This document shows positions 8,903-16,749 of a stretch of DNA of 46,288 nucleotides, one piece after another (position 1 is the first letter of the stretch; every line of letters begins with the position of its first letter). The notes beneath the pieces were generated by a model that saw only the letters and a list, made by a program, of their open reading frames with translations, did no database searches and had not been told where the DNA came from. Origin of the DNA: an uncultured Eubacteriales bacterium. Its GTDB lineage: Bacteria > Bacillota > Clostridia > Oscillospirales > Oscillospiraceae. Location of the stretch: assembly GCA_900548615.1 (NCBI GenBank), contig URKW01000005.1:1-46288 (forward strand), read 5' to 3'. The position numbers and the translations under genes are program-made.

Positions 8903-9473
8903 GCTGGGGACGCTTCTGATCTGCGTGGGCGCTGCCATGGTGCTGGCTGCTGCTGCGCTATTCTCTTGGAACTGGCGGGAGAGCAACATGGCCGGTGAGC
9001 TGTCCGATGAGGTACTGCCGTTGCTGGTGGATGAAATCCGGGAACGAAAGGATGTTCCCGCCGATCCCTTCTCCCCGCAGATGACCGCCGTTCTGATTGA
9101 TGGCTATAAGTACGTGGGCTTTCTCAGTCTGCCCACGCTGGAGCTTGAGCTGCCCGTCATGGCGGATTGGAGCGAGGCAAAGCTGAAGCTCTCGCCATGC
9201 CGGTACTACGGCTCGGTGAACGGTAATGACTTGGTGATCTGTGCTCACAACTACGCACGGCACTTCGGTCGTCTGACGGAGCTAAAGTCCGGAGATGACG
9301 TCCTGTTTACCGATCTGGACGGCAACGTAACCCACTATGCGGTGGCTGAGATTCAGGTGCTCGGCCCGGGTCAGGTGGAGGATATGACCTCCGGTGACTA
9401 TCCGTTGACCTTGTTTACCTGCACCTACGGCGGTAAATCCCGCATCACTGTCCGCTGCGATGCTGTGGGTTAA
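8892..9473 (+). CDS. Second sortase of the pilus operon
   Basis: Sortase of 193 residues with a single N-terminal membrane helix (about 6-24) and a short extracellular barrel. Catalytic residues seen are His119 (VICAHNYARHFGRL), Cys177 (LTLFTCTYGG) and Arg184 (SRITVRC). It lacks the C-terminal membrane helix of pilus-polymerising enzymes, so it may transfer finished pili or the basal pilin to peptidoglycan; class B- or D-like membership is possible but I cannot fix it by eye. It overlaps the minor pilin gene by 11 nt and is the last gene before a strong terminator. Confidence 0.88.
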   Translation: MRGKLGTLLICVGAAMVLAAAALFSWNWRESNMAGELSDEVLPLLVDEIRERKDVPADPFSPQMTAVLIDGYKYVGFLSLPTLELELPVMADWSEAKLKLSPCRYYGSVNGNDLVICAHNYARHFGRLTELKSGDDVLFTDLDGNVTHYAVAEIQVLGPGQVEDMTSGDYPLTLFTCTYGGKSRITVRCDAVG

Positions 9474-9485
9474 AAAAGAATCATA

Positions 9486-9520
9486 AAAACCGTAAGCAGT
9501 TTTGCGCTGCTTACGGTTTT
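9486..9520. terminator. Terminator between pilus operon and sigG
   Basis: A 14-bp perfect stem, AAAACCGTAAGCAG paired with CTGCTTACGGTTTT, with a 7-nt loop. It has A-runs on one side and T-runs on the other, so it can end both the pilus operon and the convergent sigG transcript. Confidence 0.9.
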
Positions 9521-9525
9521 CATCG

Positions 9526-10296
9526 TTACATTTCGCGTTTGATGCAGGCGATAGCGCCCTTTTCCAAGCGGCTTACCTGCGCCTGTGAAATACCAATCTC
9601 CGAGGAGACCTCCATTTGCGTTTTTCCCTGACAGAACCGCAGTGCCAGAATATTCCGCTGCCGCTTGTCCAGCCGTGCGATGGCGTCCTTGAGGCTGATC
9701 TGCTCCAGCCAGTGCTCGTCGCTGTTATTGCTGTCCCGCACCTGATCCATCACGCATACGTTGTCCCCGGCGTCGGAATATACCGGTTCGTACAGGCTGA
9801 CAGGATCAACGATGGCGTCCATCGCCATCACCACTTCCTCGCGGGGGATTCCCAGCTGGGCGGCGATCTGCTCCACGGTCGGCTCCCGCTGGTTTTGCGA
9901 CATCAGCTGCTCGCGGGCCTGCAGCACCCGGTAGGCAGTATCACGCATGCTGCGGCTGACGCGAATGGCGCTGTTGTCCCGCAGATACCGGCGTATTTCC
10001 CCTACGATCATCGGGACGCCGTAGGTGGAAAACCGCACCGGCTGGCGGATATCGAAGTTATCGATTGCCTTGATAAGTCCGATGCAGCCCACCTGAAACA
10101 GATCGTCCACATTTTCTCCCCGCCCCAGAAATCGCTGGATCACCGACAGCACCAGCCGCAGATTTCCGCAGATCAACTGCTCCCGTGCACTTTTGTCTCC
10201 CTCGCGGCAGCGCCGTAGCAGCGCCATCATTTCGTCATTTTTCAGCACCTTCAGATCTGCCGTGTTGATGCCGCAGATCTCCACCTTTCCCCGCAT
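9526..10296 (-). CDS. sigG: RNA polymerase sigma factor SigG (forespore, late)
   Basis: Sporulation sigma factor of 256 residues that directs late forespore transcription. The N-terminus MRGKVEICGINTADLKVLKN is the SigG signature. Region 2 (NLRLVLSVIQRF, DDLFQVGCIGLIKAIDNFD, FSTYGVPMIVGEIRRYLRD), region 3 (IRVSRSMRDTAYR) and the region 4 helix-turn-helix (GKTQMEVSSEIGISQAQVSRLEK) are complete. I chose the ATG at 10296, which has GGAGG 7 nt upstream and matches the family N-terminus; the longer in-frame start at 10476 would add 60 unrelated residues. It is transcribed alone, convergent with the pilus operon. Confidence 0.97.
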   Translation of the reverse strand: MRGKVEICGINTADLKVLKNDEMMALLRRCREGDKSAREQLICGNLRLVLSVIQRFLGRGENVDDLFQVGCIGLIKAIDNFDIRQPVRFSTYGVPMIVGEIRRYLRDNSAIRVSRSMRDTAYRVLQAREQLMSQNQREPTVEQIAAQLGIPREEVVMAMDAIVDPVSLYEPVYSDAGDNVCVMDQVRDSNNSDEHWLEQISLKDAIARLDKRQRNILALRFCQGKTQMEVSSEIGISQAQVSRLEKGAIACIKREM

Positions 10297-10384
10297 GAGC
10301 GCGCCTCCGTCTGTTCGTTTGCTTCCAGTATTTCCGGGGGAGATGGCTGTTATTCTCCGACGCGAAAAGAGTGTGGAATCGACG

Positions 10385-10414
10385 GAATAGGACAGCCCGG
10401 CCAGTGCATATAGT
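10385..10414 (+). promoter_or_regulatory. Candidate sporulation-sigma promoter for PRC-barrel gene
   Basis: GAATAG (10385-10390), 16-bp gap, CATATAGT (10407-10414), ending 18 bp before the ATG at 10433. It resembles the sigma-E/sigma-G pattern (-35 ending ATA, -10 starting CATA) but not sigma-A. Two positions differ from consensus. Confidence 0.35.
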
Positions 10415-10432
10415 GCCCTTGAGGTGGGAAAT

Positions 10433-10717
10433 ATGCTTGTGAGATTTTGCCAGCTGCGGCGTAAGGAGGTCATCAATCTTTGCGACGGCTGTCGCCTTGG
10501 CTACGTGGGGGATCTGGAGATATGCCTTCCGGAGGGAACGGTGAAGGCCATCATCGTATTTGGTCCCTGCCGGTTTTTCGGATTGTTCGGCAGGGGAGAG
10601 GATTACTACATCCCGTGGGACTGTGTGCAGAAGTTCGGGGACGATATCGTGCTGATCGACAAGCCCTTCCAGCGGCGGGACGGCCCGCCCAACCAGAAAA
10701 AGCGGCGAAAATTCTGA
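10433..10717 (+). CDS. YlmC/YmxH-family PRC-barrel sporulation protein
   Basis: Single PRC-barrel domain protein of 94 residues, matching the small YlmC/YmxH family of endospore formers by the pattern (R)xxEVINLCDG.RLGYVGDLEI, IVFGPCRFFGLFGRGEDYYIPW and FGDDIVLID. Molecular role is unknown; the family is linked to sporulation mainly by distribution. I chose the ATG at 10433 with GAGGTG 6 nt upstream over the GTG at 10424, which overlaps that ribosome site. Residues after about 78 are a basic tail. It is divergent from sigG and probably monocistronic, since a separate promoter precedes rpsB. Confidence 0.85.
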   Translation: MLVRFCQLRRKEVINLCDGCRLGYVGDLEICLPEGTVKAIIVFGPCRFFGLFGRGEDYYIPWDCVQKFGDDIVLIDKPFQRRDGPPNQKKRRKF

Positions 10718-10767
10718 AATATGCCCCGCCGCAGGGAAAAATAGTAGAAAAAATGAGGAAAAATACC

Positions 10768-10796
10768 TTGCAATCGTGATACGAGTGTGGTATCAT
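10768..10796 (+). promoter_or_regulatory. Sigma-A promoter of rpsB
   Basis: TTGCAA (10768-10773), exactly 17 bp, TATCAT (10791-10796). A 6-bp inverted repeat (TGATAC 10777-10782, GTATCA 10790-10795) overlaps the spacer and -10, a possible operator. Confidence 0.8.
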
Positions 10797-10802
10797 ATAT
10801 CG

Positions 10803-10912
10803 GTCGGAATCCGCACAGCTTTTGATCGCCGGCCGGTGCTCTTTACGGAGGGTTAGCCGGTGAGATGACGGAGCTGGAGGTACAAAACTAAACATTAAAG
10901 GAGAAACAAAAA
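10803..10912 (+). promoter_or_regulatory. Long structured 5' leader of rpsB
   Basis: About 110 nt separate the promoter from the rpsB ATG. The leader can form a hairpin with GCCGGC (10828-10833) and GCCGG (10856-10860) as arms, before AAAGGAGAAAC. Long leaders of ribosomal protein genes often mediate feedback by the encoded protein; I do not recognise a named leader family here. Confidence 0.4.
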
Positions 10913-11641
10913 ATGGCAAACGTCGTATCCATGAAGTCCCTGCTGGAAGCAGGCGTCCACTTCGGTCATCAGACCCGTCGCTGGAACCCCAAGATGGCTC
11001 CCTATATCTACACGGAGCGCAACGGCATCTATATCATCGACCTGCAGAAGACCGTGAAAAAGCTGGAGGAGGCTTATAACTTCGTCCGTCAGCTCAGCGA
11101 GAACGGCCAGTCCCTGCTGTTCGTGGGCACCAAGAAGCAGGCTCAGGAAGCCATCAAGGACGAGGCTGCCCGCTGCGGTCAGTACTACGTCAACGCCCGT
11201 TGGCTGGGCGGCATGATGACCAACTTCAAGACCATGCGCACCCGTATCGACCGTCTGAACCAGCTGAAGACCATGCAGACCGACGGCACCTTCGACATGC
11301 TGCCCAAGAAGGAAGTTATCAAGCATCTGGGCGAGATCGAGAAGCTGGAGAAGTATCTGGGCGGCGTGAAGGAAATGAAGAAGCTACCCGGCGCCCTGTT
11401 CATCGTTGACACCCGCAAGGAGCGCAACGCCATCGCCGAGGCACATCGTCTGGGCATTCCCGTTGTGGCTATCGCCGATACCAACTGCGACCCCGACGAG
11501 ATCGATTATCCCATCCCCGGCAACGATGACGCTATCCGCGCCATCCGCCTGATCGCTTCCATCATGGCCAACGCCATGATCGAGGGCCGTCAGGGCGAGC
11601 AGATGGAAGAAGCTGCCACCGAGGAAGCCAAGGCCGAGTAA
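10913..11641 (+). CDS. rpsB: 30S ribosomal protein S2
   Basis: Ribosomal protein S2, 242 residues, part of the small subunit. The diagnostic pattern MKSLLEAGVHFGHQTRRWNPKM, IYIIDLQKTV, FVGTKKQA, RWLGGMMTNFKT and PVVAIADTNCDPD is complete. Length is normal; the tail is acidic (EEAATEEAKAE). The ATG has AAAGGAG 10 nt upstream. It is followed by a hairpin and tsf, the usual rpsB-tsf pair. Confidence 0.98.
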   Translation: MANVVSMKSLLEAGVHFGHQTRRWNPKMAPYIYTERNGIYIIDLQKTVKKLEEAYNFVRQLSENGQSLLFVGTKKQAQEAIKDEAARCGQYYVNARWLGGMMTNFKTMRTRIDRLNQLKTMQTDGTFDMLPKKEVIKHLGEIEKLEKYLGGVKEMKKLPGALFIVDTRKERNAIAEAHRLGIPVVAIADTNCDPDEIDYPIPGNDDAIRAIRLIASIMANAMIEGRQGEQMEEAATEEAKAE

Positions 11642-11670
11642 ATCAATTTCGATAAACACCGCGTAAACTG

Positions 11671-11702
11671 ACGGGGCAGGGAAGTGTCCCTGCCCCGTTT
11701 TC
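11671..11702 (+). terminator. Terminator/attenuator between rpsB and tsf
   Basis: A 12-bp perfect stem (ACGGGGCAGGGA / TCCCTGCCCCGT) with AGTG loop followed by TTTTC. Because tsf is normally co-transcribed, it may be partial. Confidence 0.8.
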
Positions 11703-11733
11703 ATTACACTATAATATAACGGAGGATATAATC

Positions 11734-12660
11734 ATGGCTTTTACTGCTGCTGATGTAAAGACCCTGCGCGAGATGACCAGCGTGGGTATGATGGACTGCA
11801 AAAAGGCGCTGGTCGAGTGCGACGGCGATATGGACAAGGCTGTTGAGTGGCTGCGCGAGAAGGGCCTGGCCAAGGCTGCCAAGAAGGCTGGCCGCATTGC
11901 TGCCGAGGGTATGTCCTATGCGCTGACCGAGAACGGCGTGGGCGCTCTGGTGGAAGTGAACTGTGAGACCGACTTCTGCGCCAAGTCCGACCTGTTCGTG
12001 GCTTTCGTCAAGGATATCGCCAAGGCTGTTGCCGAGAACGATCCCGCTGACGTGGACGCCCTGATGAACAGCAAGTATCCCGGCTCCGAGCTGACCGTTT
12101 CCGAGACCATGCCTGAGAAGGTCATGTCCATCGGCGAGAACCTGCAGGTGCGCCGTTTTGTCCGCTTCGCCGAGAACACCAGCGTGGGTTATGTCCATGC
12201 CGGCGGCAAGATCGGCGTGCTGGTGAATCTGGCTGTCGAGGGCGGCATCGACGCTATCGAGATCGGCAAGAACATTGCCATGCAGATCGCTGCGCTGAAT
12301 CCCCGTTTCTGGGATAAGTCCCAGGTCACCGAGGATGTGCTGGCCGAGGAGAAGAAGATCGCTCTGGCTCTGATGGACACCGATCCCAAGATGGCCAACA
12401 AGCCTGCTCAGGTGAAGGAAAAGATCGTCATGGGCAAGATGAACAAGTTCTATGAGGAGAACTGCCTGATGCAGATGGAGTTCGTCCGCGGCGATATCTT
12501 CCAGGGCACTGTGGAGAAGTACGTGGCCGACGCCGCCAAGAAGCTGGGCGGCAGCGTCAAGTTTGTGGACGCCGTTCGCTATCAGACTGGCGAAGGCATC
12601 GAGAAGAAGCAGGAGGACTTCGCTGCTGAGGTCGCTGCTCAGATGAACATGGGCAAGTAA
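11734..12660 (+). CDS. tsf: Translation elongation factor Ts
   Basis: Nucleotide-exchange factor for EF-Tu, 308 residues. The N-terminal UBA-like part has VKTLREMTSVGMMDCKKAL and MDKAVEWLREKGLAKAAKKA. The core has GVGALVEVNCETDFCAKSD, the motif that contacts EF-Tu. Length and architecture are normal. GGAGG lies 9 nt before the ATG. It has no clear promoter of its own in the 92-nt gap, so read-through from rpsB is likely. Confidence 0.98.
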   Translation: MAFTAADVKTLREMTSVGMMDCKKALVECDGDMDKAVEWLREKGLAKAAKKAGRIAAEGMSYALTENGVGALVEVNCETDFCAKSDLFVAFVKDIAKAVAENDPADVDALMNSKYPGSELTVSETMPEKVMSIGENLQVRRFVRFAENTSVGYVHAGGKIGVLVNLAVEGGIDAIEIGKNIAMQIAALNPRFWDKSQVTEDVLAEEKKIALALMDTDPKMANKPAQVKEKIVMGKMNKFYEENCLMQMEFVRGDIFQGTVEKYVADAAKKLGGSVKFVDAVRYQTGEGIEKKQEDFAAEVAAQMNMGK

Positions 12661-12680
12661 TTGCGATACAACCAATAAAA

Positions 12681-12716
12681 AACATCCGTGAGCAAAAACT
12701 CACGGATGTTTTTTTA
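12681..12716 (+). terminator. Terminator after tsf
   Basis: A 12-bp stem (AACATCCGTGAG / CTCACGGATGTT) with loop CAAAAA, followed by a T-run. On the minus strand it can also end the small gene that finishes at 12725. Confidence 0.92.
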
Positions 12717-12724
12717 TTATTGTT

Positions 12725-12931
12725 TTACAGATCTCCGGACGCCACGTCCACGTCCGCGTAATCCGCCATATCTTCGCCCCTGGCACGCAGCGACTTGAAC
12801 CACTCTGTCTTTTTATAGAACCAGTCCAGCAGCTTCTGGTCAAGATTCCAATAATACACTGCGGCCACTACACCGGCGATAGCCGCCAGAATGGCAAACA
12901 CTTTGAGAATGATCTTTCCGACCTTACACAT
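12725..12931 (-). CDS. Small single-pass membrane protein
   Basis: Hypothetical protein of 68 residues. A membrane helix spans about residues 7-26 (ILKVFAILAAIAGVVAAVYY), followed by an amphipathic, acidic cytosolic-type tail with WFYKKTEWFKSL. The ATG has AGGAGG 7 nt upstream, and codon use fits the host. It is convergent with tsf. I do not recognise a family. Confidence 0.75.
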   Translation of the reverse strand: MCKVGKIILKVFAILAAIAGVVAAVYYWNLDQKLLDWFYKKTEWFKSLRARGEDMADYADVDVASGDL

Positions 12932-13116
12932 GGGCTTTTCCTCCTGTCGATCGTAATGTTGTCCTTGTCGGCAGACACCTGTCTGTCTATTGATGGCCTT
13001 ATTGTATCACACCCCACAGCCGATTGCAATATTTTGCCGCCACTTCTTCCTGCGTCACCGCAGGGCTGGTCTTTTCATAAGATGAGATAGAACCTTAGCA
13101 GGGAGGAGGGAACCAC

Positions 13117-13269
13117 ATGAGAGGAAACGGTGAGCGGTGTCTTGGCATTTGTGCGCTGGCGCTGGGGCTGGGCATTTTCATTACCGCCGTGTTTCCGGTA
13201 GGCTGTTTGATGTTTCTGGTGGCCTTCCTGCTAATCGGCTGTGGTATCGCATGTTTGAAAAGGAGGTAG
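13117..13269 (+). CDS. 50-residue hydrophobic peptide upstream of spoVM
   Basis: Short gene with a very strong ribosome site (GGGAGGAGGG, about 7 nt before ATG). The product has a polar cysteine-containing start (MRGNGERCLG) and two closely spaced hydrophobic stretches (about 9-25 and 29-46), ending CLKRR: a small hairpin-like membrane protein. The stop is 4 nt before spoVM and its last codons (AGGAGG) form the spoVM ribosome site, so the two are coupled. Function unknown; linkage suggests a mother-cell sporulation role. Confidence 0.7.
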   Translation: MRGNGERCLGICALALGLGIFITAVFPVGCLMFLVAFLLIGCGIACLKRR

Positions 13270-13273
13270 TTAT

Positions 13274-13348
13274 ATGAAGATCGTTGTCTGGAAAGCGCCA
13301 AAATTCCTGCGGGGTATTCTGCGGGGCATTTTCGGAATGAAGGAATAA
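13274..13348 (+). CDS. spoVM: SpoVM, amphipathic coat-assembly peptide
   Basis: A 24-residue product, MKIVVWKAPKFLRGILRGIF plus GMKE. It matches SpoVM by length, Met-Lys start, proline at position 9 followed by KFL.G, and an amphipathic helix with Lys/Arg on one face. SpoVM recognises the convex forespore membrane and anchors SpoIVA there. The ribosome site AGGAGG (13261-13266) overlaps the end of the preceding gene. The next gene encodes a SipL-type partner of SpoIVA, and spoIVA itself is 3.5 kb downstream, which strongly supports the call. Confidence 0.9.
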   Translation: MKIVVWKAPKFLRGILRGIFGMKE

Positions 13349-13371
13349 ACGGAGCGTGGCCCTCATACAGT
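13343..13371 (+). promoter_or_regulatory. Candidate sigma-E promoter of sipL
   Basis: GAATAA (13343-13348), 15 bp, CATACAGT (13364-13371), a close fit to the mother-cell sigma-E pattern. The -35 is formed by the last Glu codon and stop codon of spoVM. The ATG of sipL is 33 bp beyond the -10. Confidence 0.65.
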
Positions 13372-13404
13372 GGACTAACAATACCGATTGAGAGGGCTGG
13401 ACAT

Positions 13405-14904
13405 ATGGAATTGGGCTTGCAATTTGAAGATATTCTCTGCTATGAAGCGACGGCGGCGATCTCCTCCGCACACGAGGAATCATTGGAGACGGCCATCCCG
13501 GAGTACTGTCCCGATATCGCCCGGATCGTCGAGGCAACAGGCCGCCTGACGATTCGGGAAAAGCAGCTGAACGAGGAGCGCTGCACCATCTCCGGCAGCG
13601 TGAAGGTCACGGTGCTCTATACCTCAGAGGAGGCGACAGGACTGCGGAGTCTCACCATGTCGGTGCCGTTTTCCTGCGTGATGGACGACCGCACCTTGAC
13701 ACGGTGCGGAACGGTCTGCGCCGAAGGCCGTGTGCTGCTGACGGAGGCTCGGGCCGTCACCTCACGTAAGCTGTACATCAAGGTTTTGCCGGAGATCACG
13801 GCAGTAGGCTACCGTGCGGTCAAGCGCCGCCTTTGTACCGGCACGCAGGAGGAGTCGACGATCCGGACGCAGTGCCGCAATGTAGAGCTAAGTCTTTTGA
13901 CAGCAATATCTGAAAAGGGATTTTCCTTTACGGATGATGTGCTGCTTGATGACGGCTGTCTGCCGGAAGATCTGCTGCTGCATCGGATGTGCCCGTCTAT
14001 ATCATCGGTACAGCGTCTGGGTAACAAGCTGATGATAAAGGGTGATATGTGGTTCCATGCCATCTATCGGAGCGAGGATCAGGGGCTGCGGCAGTACTGC
14101 GGCTCGCTGCCCTTCTCACAGATATTGGATGTGGCGGAGTTGCCGGAGAACGCGGAATATATCCTGTGTCCGCAGATTGGCGAGTGCGACGCACGCATTT
14201 TACGCACCGAAGGCGGAAACGGCTTTGGGCTGACGGCACATGTGGATGTCTGCATCAAGGCCTATCAGCAGCGCACAGTCAATTACCTAGCTGATATTTA
14301 CAGCACCCGCTGTGACACATCGGTGGAGCGGCAGGAGGTGACGATCCCACTGGCCGCACCGGCCCGTACCGTCTCACAGGACGCTCAGCTCCGCCTGGAG
14401 TTTGACGGTAGTCAGCCGTTCATCAGCGTAACGGCGGTGGATTGCTCCCCGGTGGAGGTGGCCGCTGAGGAAGCGCGTACAGCGCTGCGGGCGACGCTGC
14501 ATGTGCGTCTGCTCTATCTGGATGAATCCGGCGCGCCGGTCAGCACCGAGCGTACCGTGGAGGTGGGCGCGGAGACCGGCGAGGTCGGCGGGACGGTCAC
14601 GGCGTCCTGCTGCCAGATAACGATGCAATTCTCCGGCAGCGCGTGTCAGGTGCGTATCCCGGTCGACTTCTCCATCGGCTGCGAGGGGGAGAAAACCATC
14701 AGCGGCATCACCGCCGTAACGCTGACGGATGTGGCCGCCGCGTCCGGCCCCAGTCTGATCCTGTGCCGCATGGGGTGCGAGGAAACGCTCTGGGATGTTG
14801 CCAAGCGGTATCACACGGACGAGGACGCCATACGCGCCGCCAATCAGCTGGAAAACGACGAGGACGCGGCAAAGTATATGCTGCTGATCCCGAGAATACG
14901 GTAA
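13405..14904 (+). CDS. sipL: SipL-like spore coat protein (DUF3794 plus LysM)
   Basis: Protein of 499 residues with repeated DUF3794-type beta regions (about 30-150, 170-300, 330-440) and a C-terminal LysM-like domain (about 453-497: C..EETLWDVAKRYHTDEDAIRAANQ). In Clostridioides difficile, SipL has this architecture; its LysM domain binds SpoIVA and it replaces Bacillus SpoVID in coat attachment. There is no signal peptide, as expected for a mother-cell cytosolic protein. GAGAGG lies 9 nt before the ATG. The spoVM-sipL adjacency and nearby spoIVA support the role. Confidence 0.88.
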   Translation: MELGLQFEDILCYEATAAISSAHEESLETAIPEYCPDIARIVEATGRLTIREKQLNEERCTISGSVKVTVLYTSEEATGLRSLTMSVPFSCVMDDRTLTRCGTVCAEGRVLLTEARAVTSRKLYIKVLPEITAVGYRAVKRRLCTGTQEESTIRTQCRNVELSLLTAISEKGFSFTDDVLLDDGCLPEDLLLHRMCPSISSVQRLGNKLMIKGDMWFHAIYRSEDQGLRQYCGSLPFSQILDVAELPENAEYILCPQIGECDARILRTEGGNGFGLTAHVDVCIKAYQQRTVNYLADIYSTRCDTSVERQEVTIPLAAPARTVSQDAQLRLEFDGSQPFISVTAVDCSPVEVAAEEARTALRATLHVRLLYLDESGAPVSTERTVEVGAETGEVGGTVTASCCQITMQFSGSACQVRIPVDFSIGCEGEKTISGITAVTLTDVAAASGPSLILCRMGCEETLWDVAKRYHTDEDAIRAANQLENDEDAAKYMLLIPRIR

Positions 14905-14940
14905 GAAAAAAATCCCGGAAAATCCGGGATTTTTTCTTAC
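14901..14940. terminator. Bidirectional terminator containing two stop codons
   Basis: A nearly 20-bp perfect stem, GTAAGAAAAAAATCCCGG against CCGGGATTTTTTCTTAC, loop AAAA. The sipL stop (14902-14904) and the stop of the opposing hydrolase gene (14937-14939) are inside the arms. Confidence 0.92.
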
Positions 14941-16043
14941 CGTTCCACAACGCCCGCCATGGCGCTGCGGTTGATGGGGTGGCGCTGCAAAAGCGCGGTG
15001 TCGCAGCTGCGCAGCGCTATTTTTGTCCAGGCGGTGGAGTCAAAGGGCTGTAAATACATGGCATGCTGCTCCGGCGCGTACATCACGCAGTACTGGGTAT
15101 AGCCGTCGCTGCGTCCGGCAGGCATGCCGTGTTCGTCCAGCCGACGGTAGTGGTAGACGCCGCGGCTATGGGGCTCGAAAACGCTGTGCAGCAGGCCGCT
15201 GCCCAGCGGCAGAATCTGCGCATCGTCGATCCACTGTCCGTCGTGATTCAGCGCCTTCAGCACCGCCAGACGGACAAAGCGGTCATAGGGCGCGTAGGAG
15301 GCCGGCAGCACGCCGCTCTGCGTCATGTGGAGCGCGCTGGGGGCGGCTGCCAACCGAACGCCCTCCCAAGCAGGCTGGCAGATGGGACAATCATCGCCGC
15401 CATGGTGCAGCTCCGGCGACTGGGAGAGAAACCACCGCAGATTGTCCAGCTGCCGGGGATAGGGAGGGGAATTCGTCATCACGCCGATGCTGTCCTCCCG
15501 ATAGCAGGTGAGCCGCCCCGGCTGTGTGGGATCGGTGGCCTCCAGCACTACGGTATTCCCGGCGGCGTCCAGAAAGAAATAGTGCATGGTGGCGGGCAGA
15601 AAGCCGGTTTCTGCCGGAATGTCCGTGATCCGGATATCTTTCGCCGCCTGGCAGACCTCCGTTACGTCGCGGCAGGTGGCCAGCAGTGCGGTAACAAGCT
15701 CCATGCCCATGACGCCGCTGGAGCCTGCTTCTGCCGCCGGAATGCTGGTGCCTTCTTCCAGCAGGAGCAGGCCGCCTACAAGGCCCTCGCTGTTGACGCC
15801 GTCCAGCAGCCAGCTGTCCACCGTGCAATAGGACATGCCCAACAGGGCATAGCGGGTGCGCAGCGTTCCGTTGGCCGTCGTGATAGCATAGTCGGCAGGA
15901 AACGACACCGCGTGGGCGCCGGCATCCCAGATGCTGGTATTCAGGTCGCAGGTGCGGAACCAGTAGGGCCGTCCCTGTTTTGATGTCAGCTTCATGCAGG
16001 AGCAGCTGGCCGGAAAATCGGAAAGTGTGATGTGGTTCGTCAT
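14937..16043 (-). CDS. Choloylglycine hydrolase-family (C59/Ntn) amidase
   Basis: Linear-amide C-N hydrolase of 368 residues in the bile salt hydrolase/penicillin V acylase superfamily. Comparing with bile salt hydrolase (Cys2, Arg18, Asp21), Cys14 of the segment SCSCMKLTSKQG aligns with the nucleophile: Arg30 and Asp33 fall at the same spacing, and GVNSEGL and TNSPPYPRQLDNL match the other active-site asparagines. Thus a 13-residue leader precedes Cys14 and probably has to be removed. GGGAGGG is 8 nt before the ATG. Bile salts, penicillin or N-acyl signals are all possible substrates; sequence alone does not decide. It is downstream of a TetR gene on the same strand. Confidence 0.85.
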   Translation of the reverse strand: MTNHITLSDFPASCSCMKLTSKQGRPYWFRTCDLNTSIWDAGAHAVSFPADYAITTANGTLRTRYALLGMSYCTVDSWLLDGVNSEGLVGGLLLLEEGTSIPAAEAGSSGVMGMELVTALLATCRDVTEVCQAAKDIRITDIPAETGFLPATMHYFFLDAAGNTVVLEATDPTQPGRLTCYREDSIGVMTNSPPYPRQLDNLRWFLSQSPELHHGGDDCPICQPAWEGVRLAAAPSALHMTQSGVLPASYAPYDRFVRLAVLKALNHDGQWIDDAQILPLGSGLLHSVFEPHSRGVYHYRRLDEHGMPAGRSDGYTQYCVMYAPEQHAMYLQPFDSTAWTKIALRSCDTALLQRHPINRSAMAGVVER

Positions 16044-16115
16044 AGGCGATACCCTCCCTTGTTGATAGAAACTATATGCTTCAGTATGCCCCGCAGACGG
16101 CGGTATATGAATGAA

Positions 16116-16144
16116 CTGCCCAGCGGGTTATTTCCGCCGGGCAG
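16116..16144. terminator. Hairpin between tetR and hydrolase gene
   Basis: An 11-bp stem with one G-T type mismatch (CTGCCCAGCGG / CCGCCGGGCAG), loop GTTATTT. On the minus strand, where both flanking genes lie, only a weak T-run follows, so it may be a partial terminator. Confidence 0.45.
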
Positions 16145-16160
16145 GTTTATATGTATCGAT

Positions 16161-16733
16161 TTACCGCAAAAAGCCGACGCCTTTCATAATGATCTCACCC
16201 GCCAGCTGCGCCATTTCCTCCGGCGATTCCTTTGCTCCCTCGTTGAGCCATGTCAGCGCGAGATTCAGGTTGCCGGACACGATAAACGCGCAGAAATACT
16301 CCAATTTCTGCCGGTTTTCGGGATAGAACCGCGAAAGAAAGTCATAGAGAAAATCGTCGTGCAGAATACCGCAGATCCGCTGACGATAGGCAATGTCGCC
16401 ATTTATTCCCAGCAGTACCTTGCAGATATCGGCGTTATCCAGCATAAAGCCGTAGAGATCCGTCAGGAAAGGATAAGAGTCGATCTCGGTATTTCTGGCG
16501 TGAAGGCAGCACATTTCGGACAGGCGATCCGCCATCTCGTCCTCCAGCTGCTGCAAAAGATCGGACACGTCCTTATAGTGGATGTAAAATGTGCCGCGGT
16601 TAATATCCGCACGTTCCGCCAGCTCCCGAACAGAAATATGCTTCTGCGGCTTCTCGCACATCAGCTCCATAAGAGCCAGACGCAGCTGCCGTTTCGTTTT
16701 CTTCACCCTGCGGTCAACGTTTTCTCCCGGCAT
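16161..16733 (-). CDS. TetR/AcrR-family transcriptional regulator
   Basis: DNA-binding regulator of 190 residues. The N-terminal TetR helix-turn-helix is clear (KTKRQLRLALMELM..., ISVRELAERADINRGTFYIHYKD). The rest is an alpha-helical ligand/dimer domain. AAGGGAG lies 8 nt before the ATG. A 27-bp inverted repeat 17 bp upstream is a likely operator, implying autorepression. It precedes the amidase-family gene on the same strand, so it may control that gene in response to a bile-acid-like or acyl ligand; that is inference. It is divergent from spoIVA. Confidence 0.9.
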   Translation of the reverse strand: MPGENVDRRVKKTKRQLRLALMELMCEKPQKHISVRELAERADINRGTFYIHYKDVSDLLQQLEDEMADRLSEMCCLHARNTEIDSYPFLTDLYGFMLDNADICKVLLGINGDIAYRQRICGILHDDFLYDFLSRFYPENRQKLEYFCAFIVSGNLNLALTWLNEGAKESPEEMAQLAGEIIMKGVGFLR

Positions 16734-16749
16734 AGTCAGCGCTCCCTTC

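Noticed and set aside
13055..13083. Sigma-E promoter for the 50-residue peptide and spoVM (CATAAGAT at 13076)
   Set aside because: No matching -35 at the right distance; too weak to list.
16044..16115. Second TetR operator before the hydrolase gene
   Set aside because: ATACT and ATAGT occur but are not inverted copies and the spacing differs from the upstream operator.
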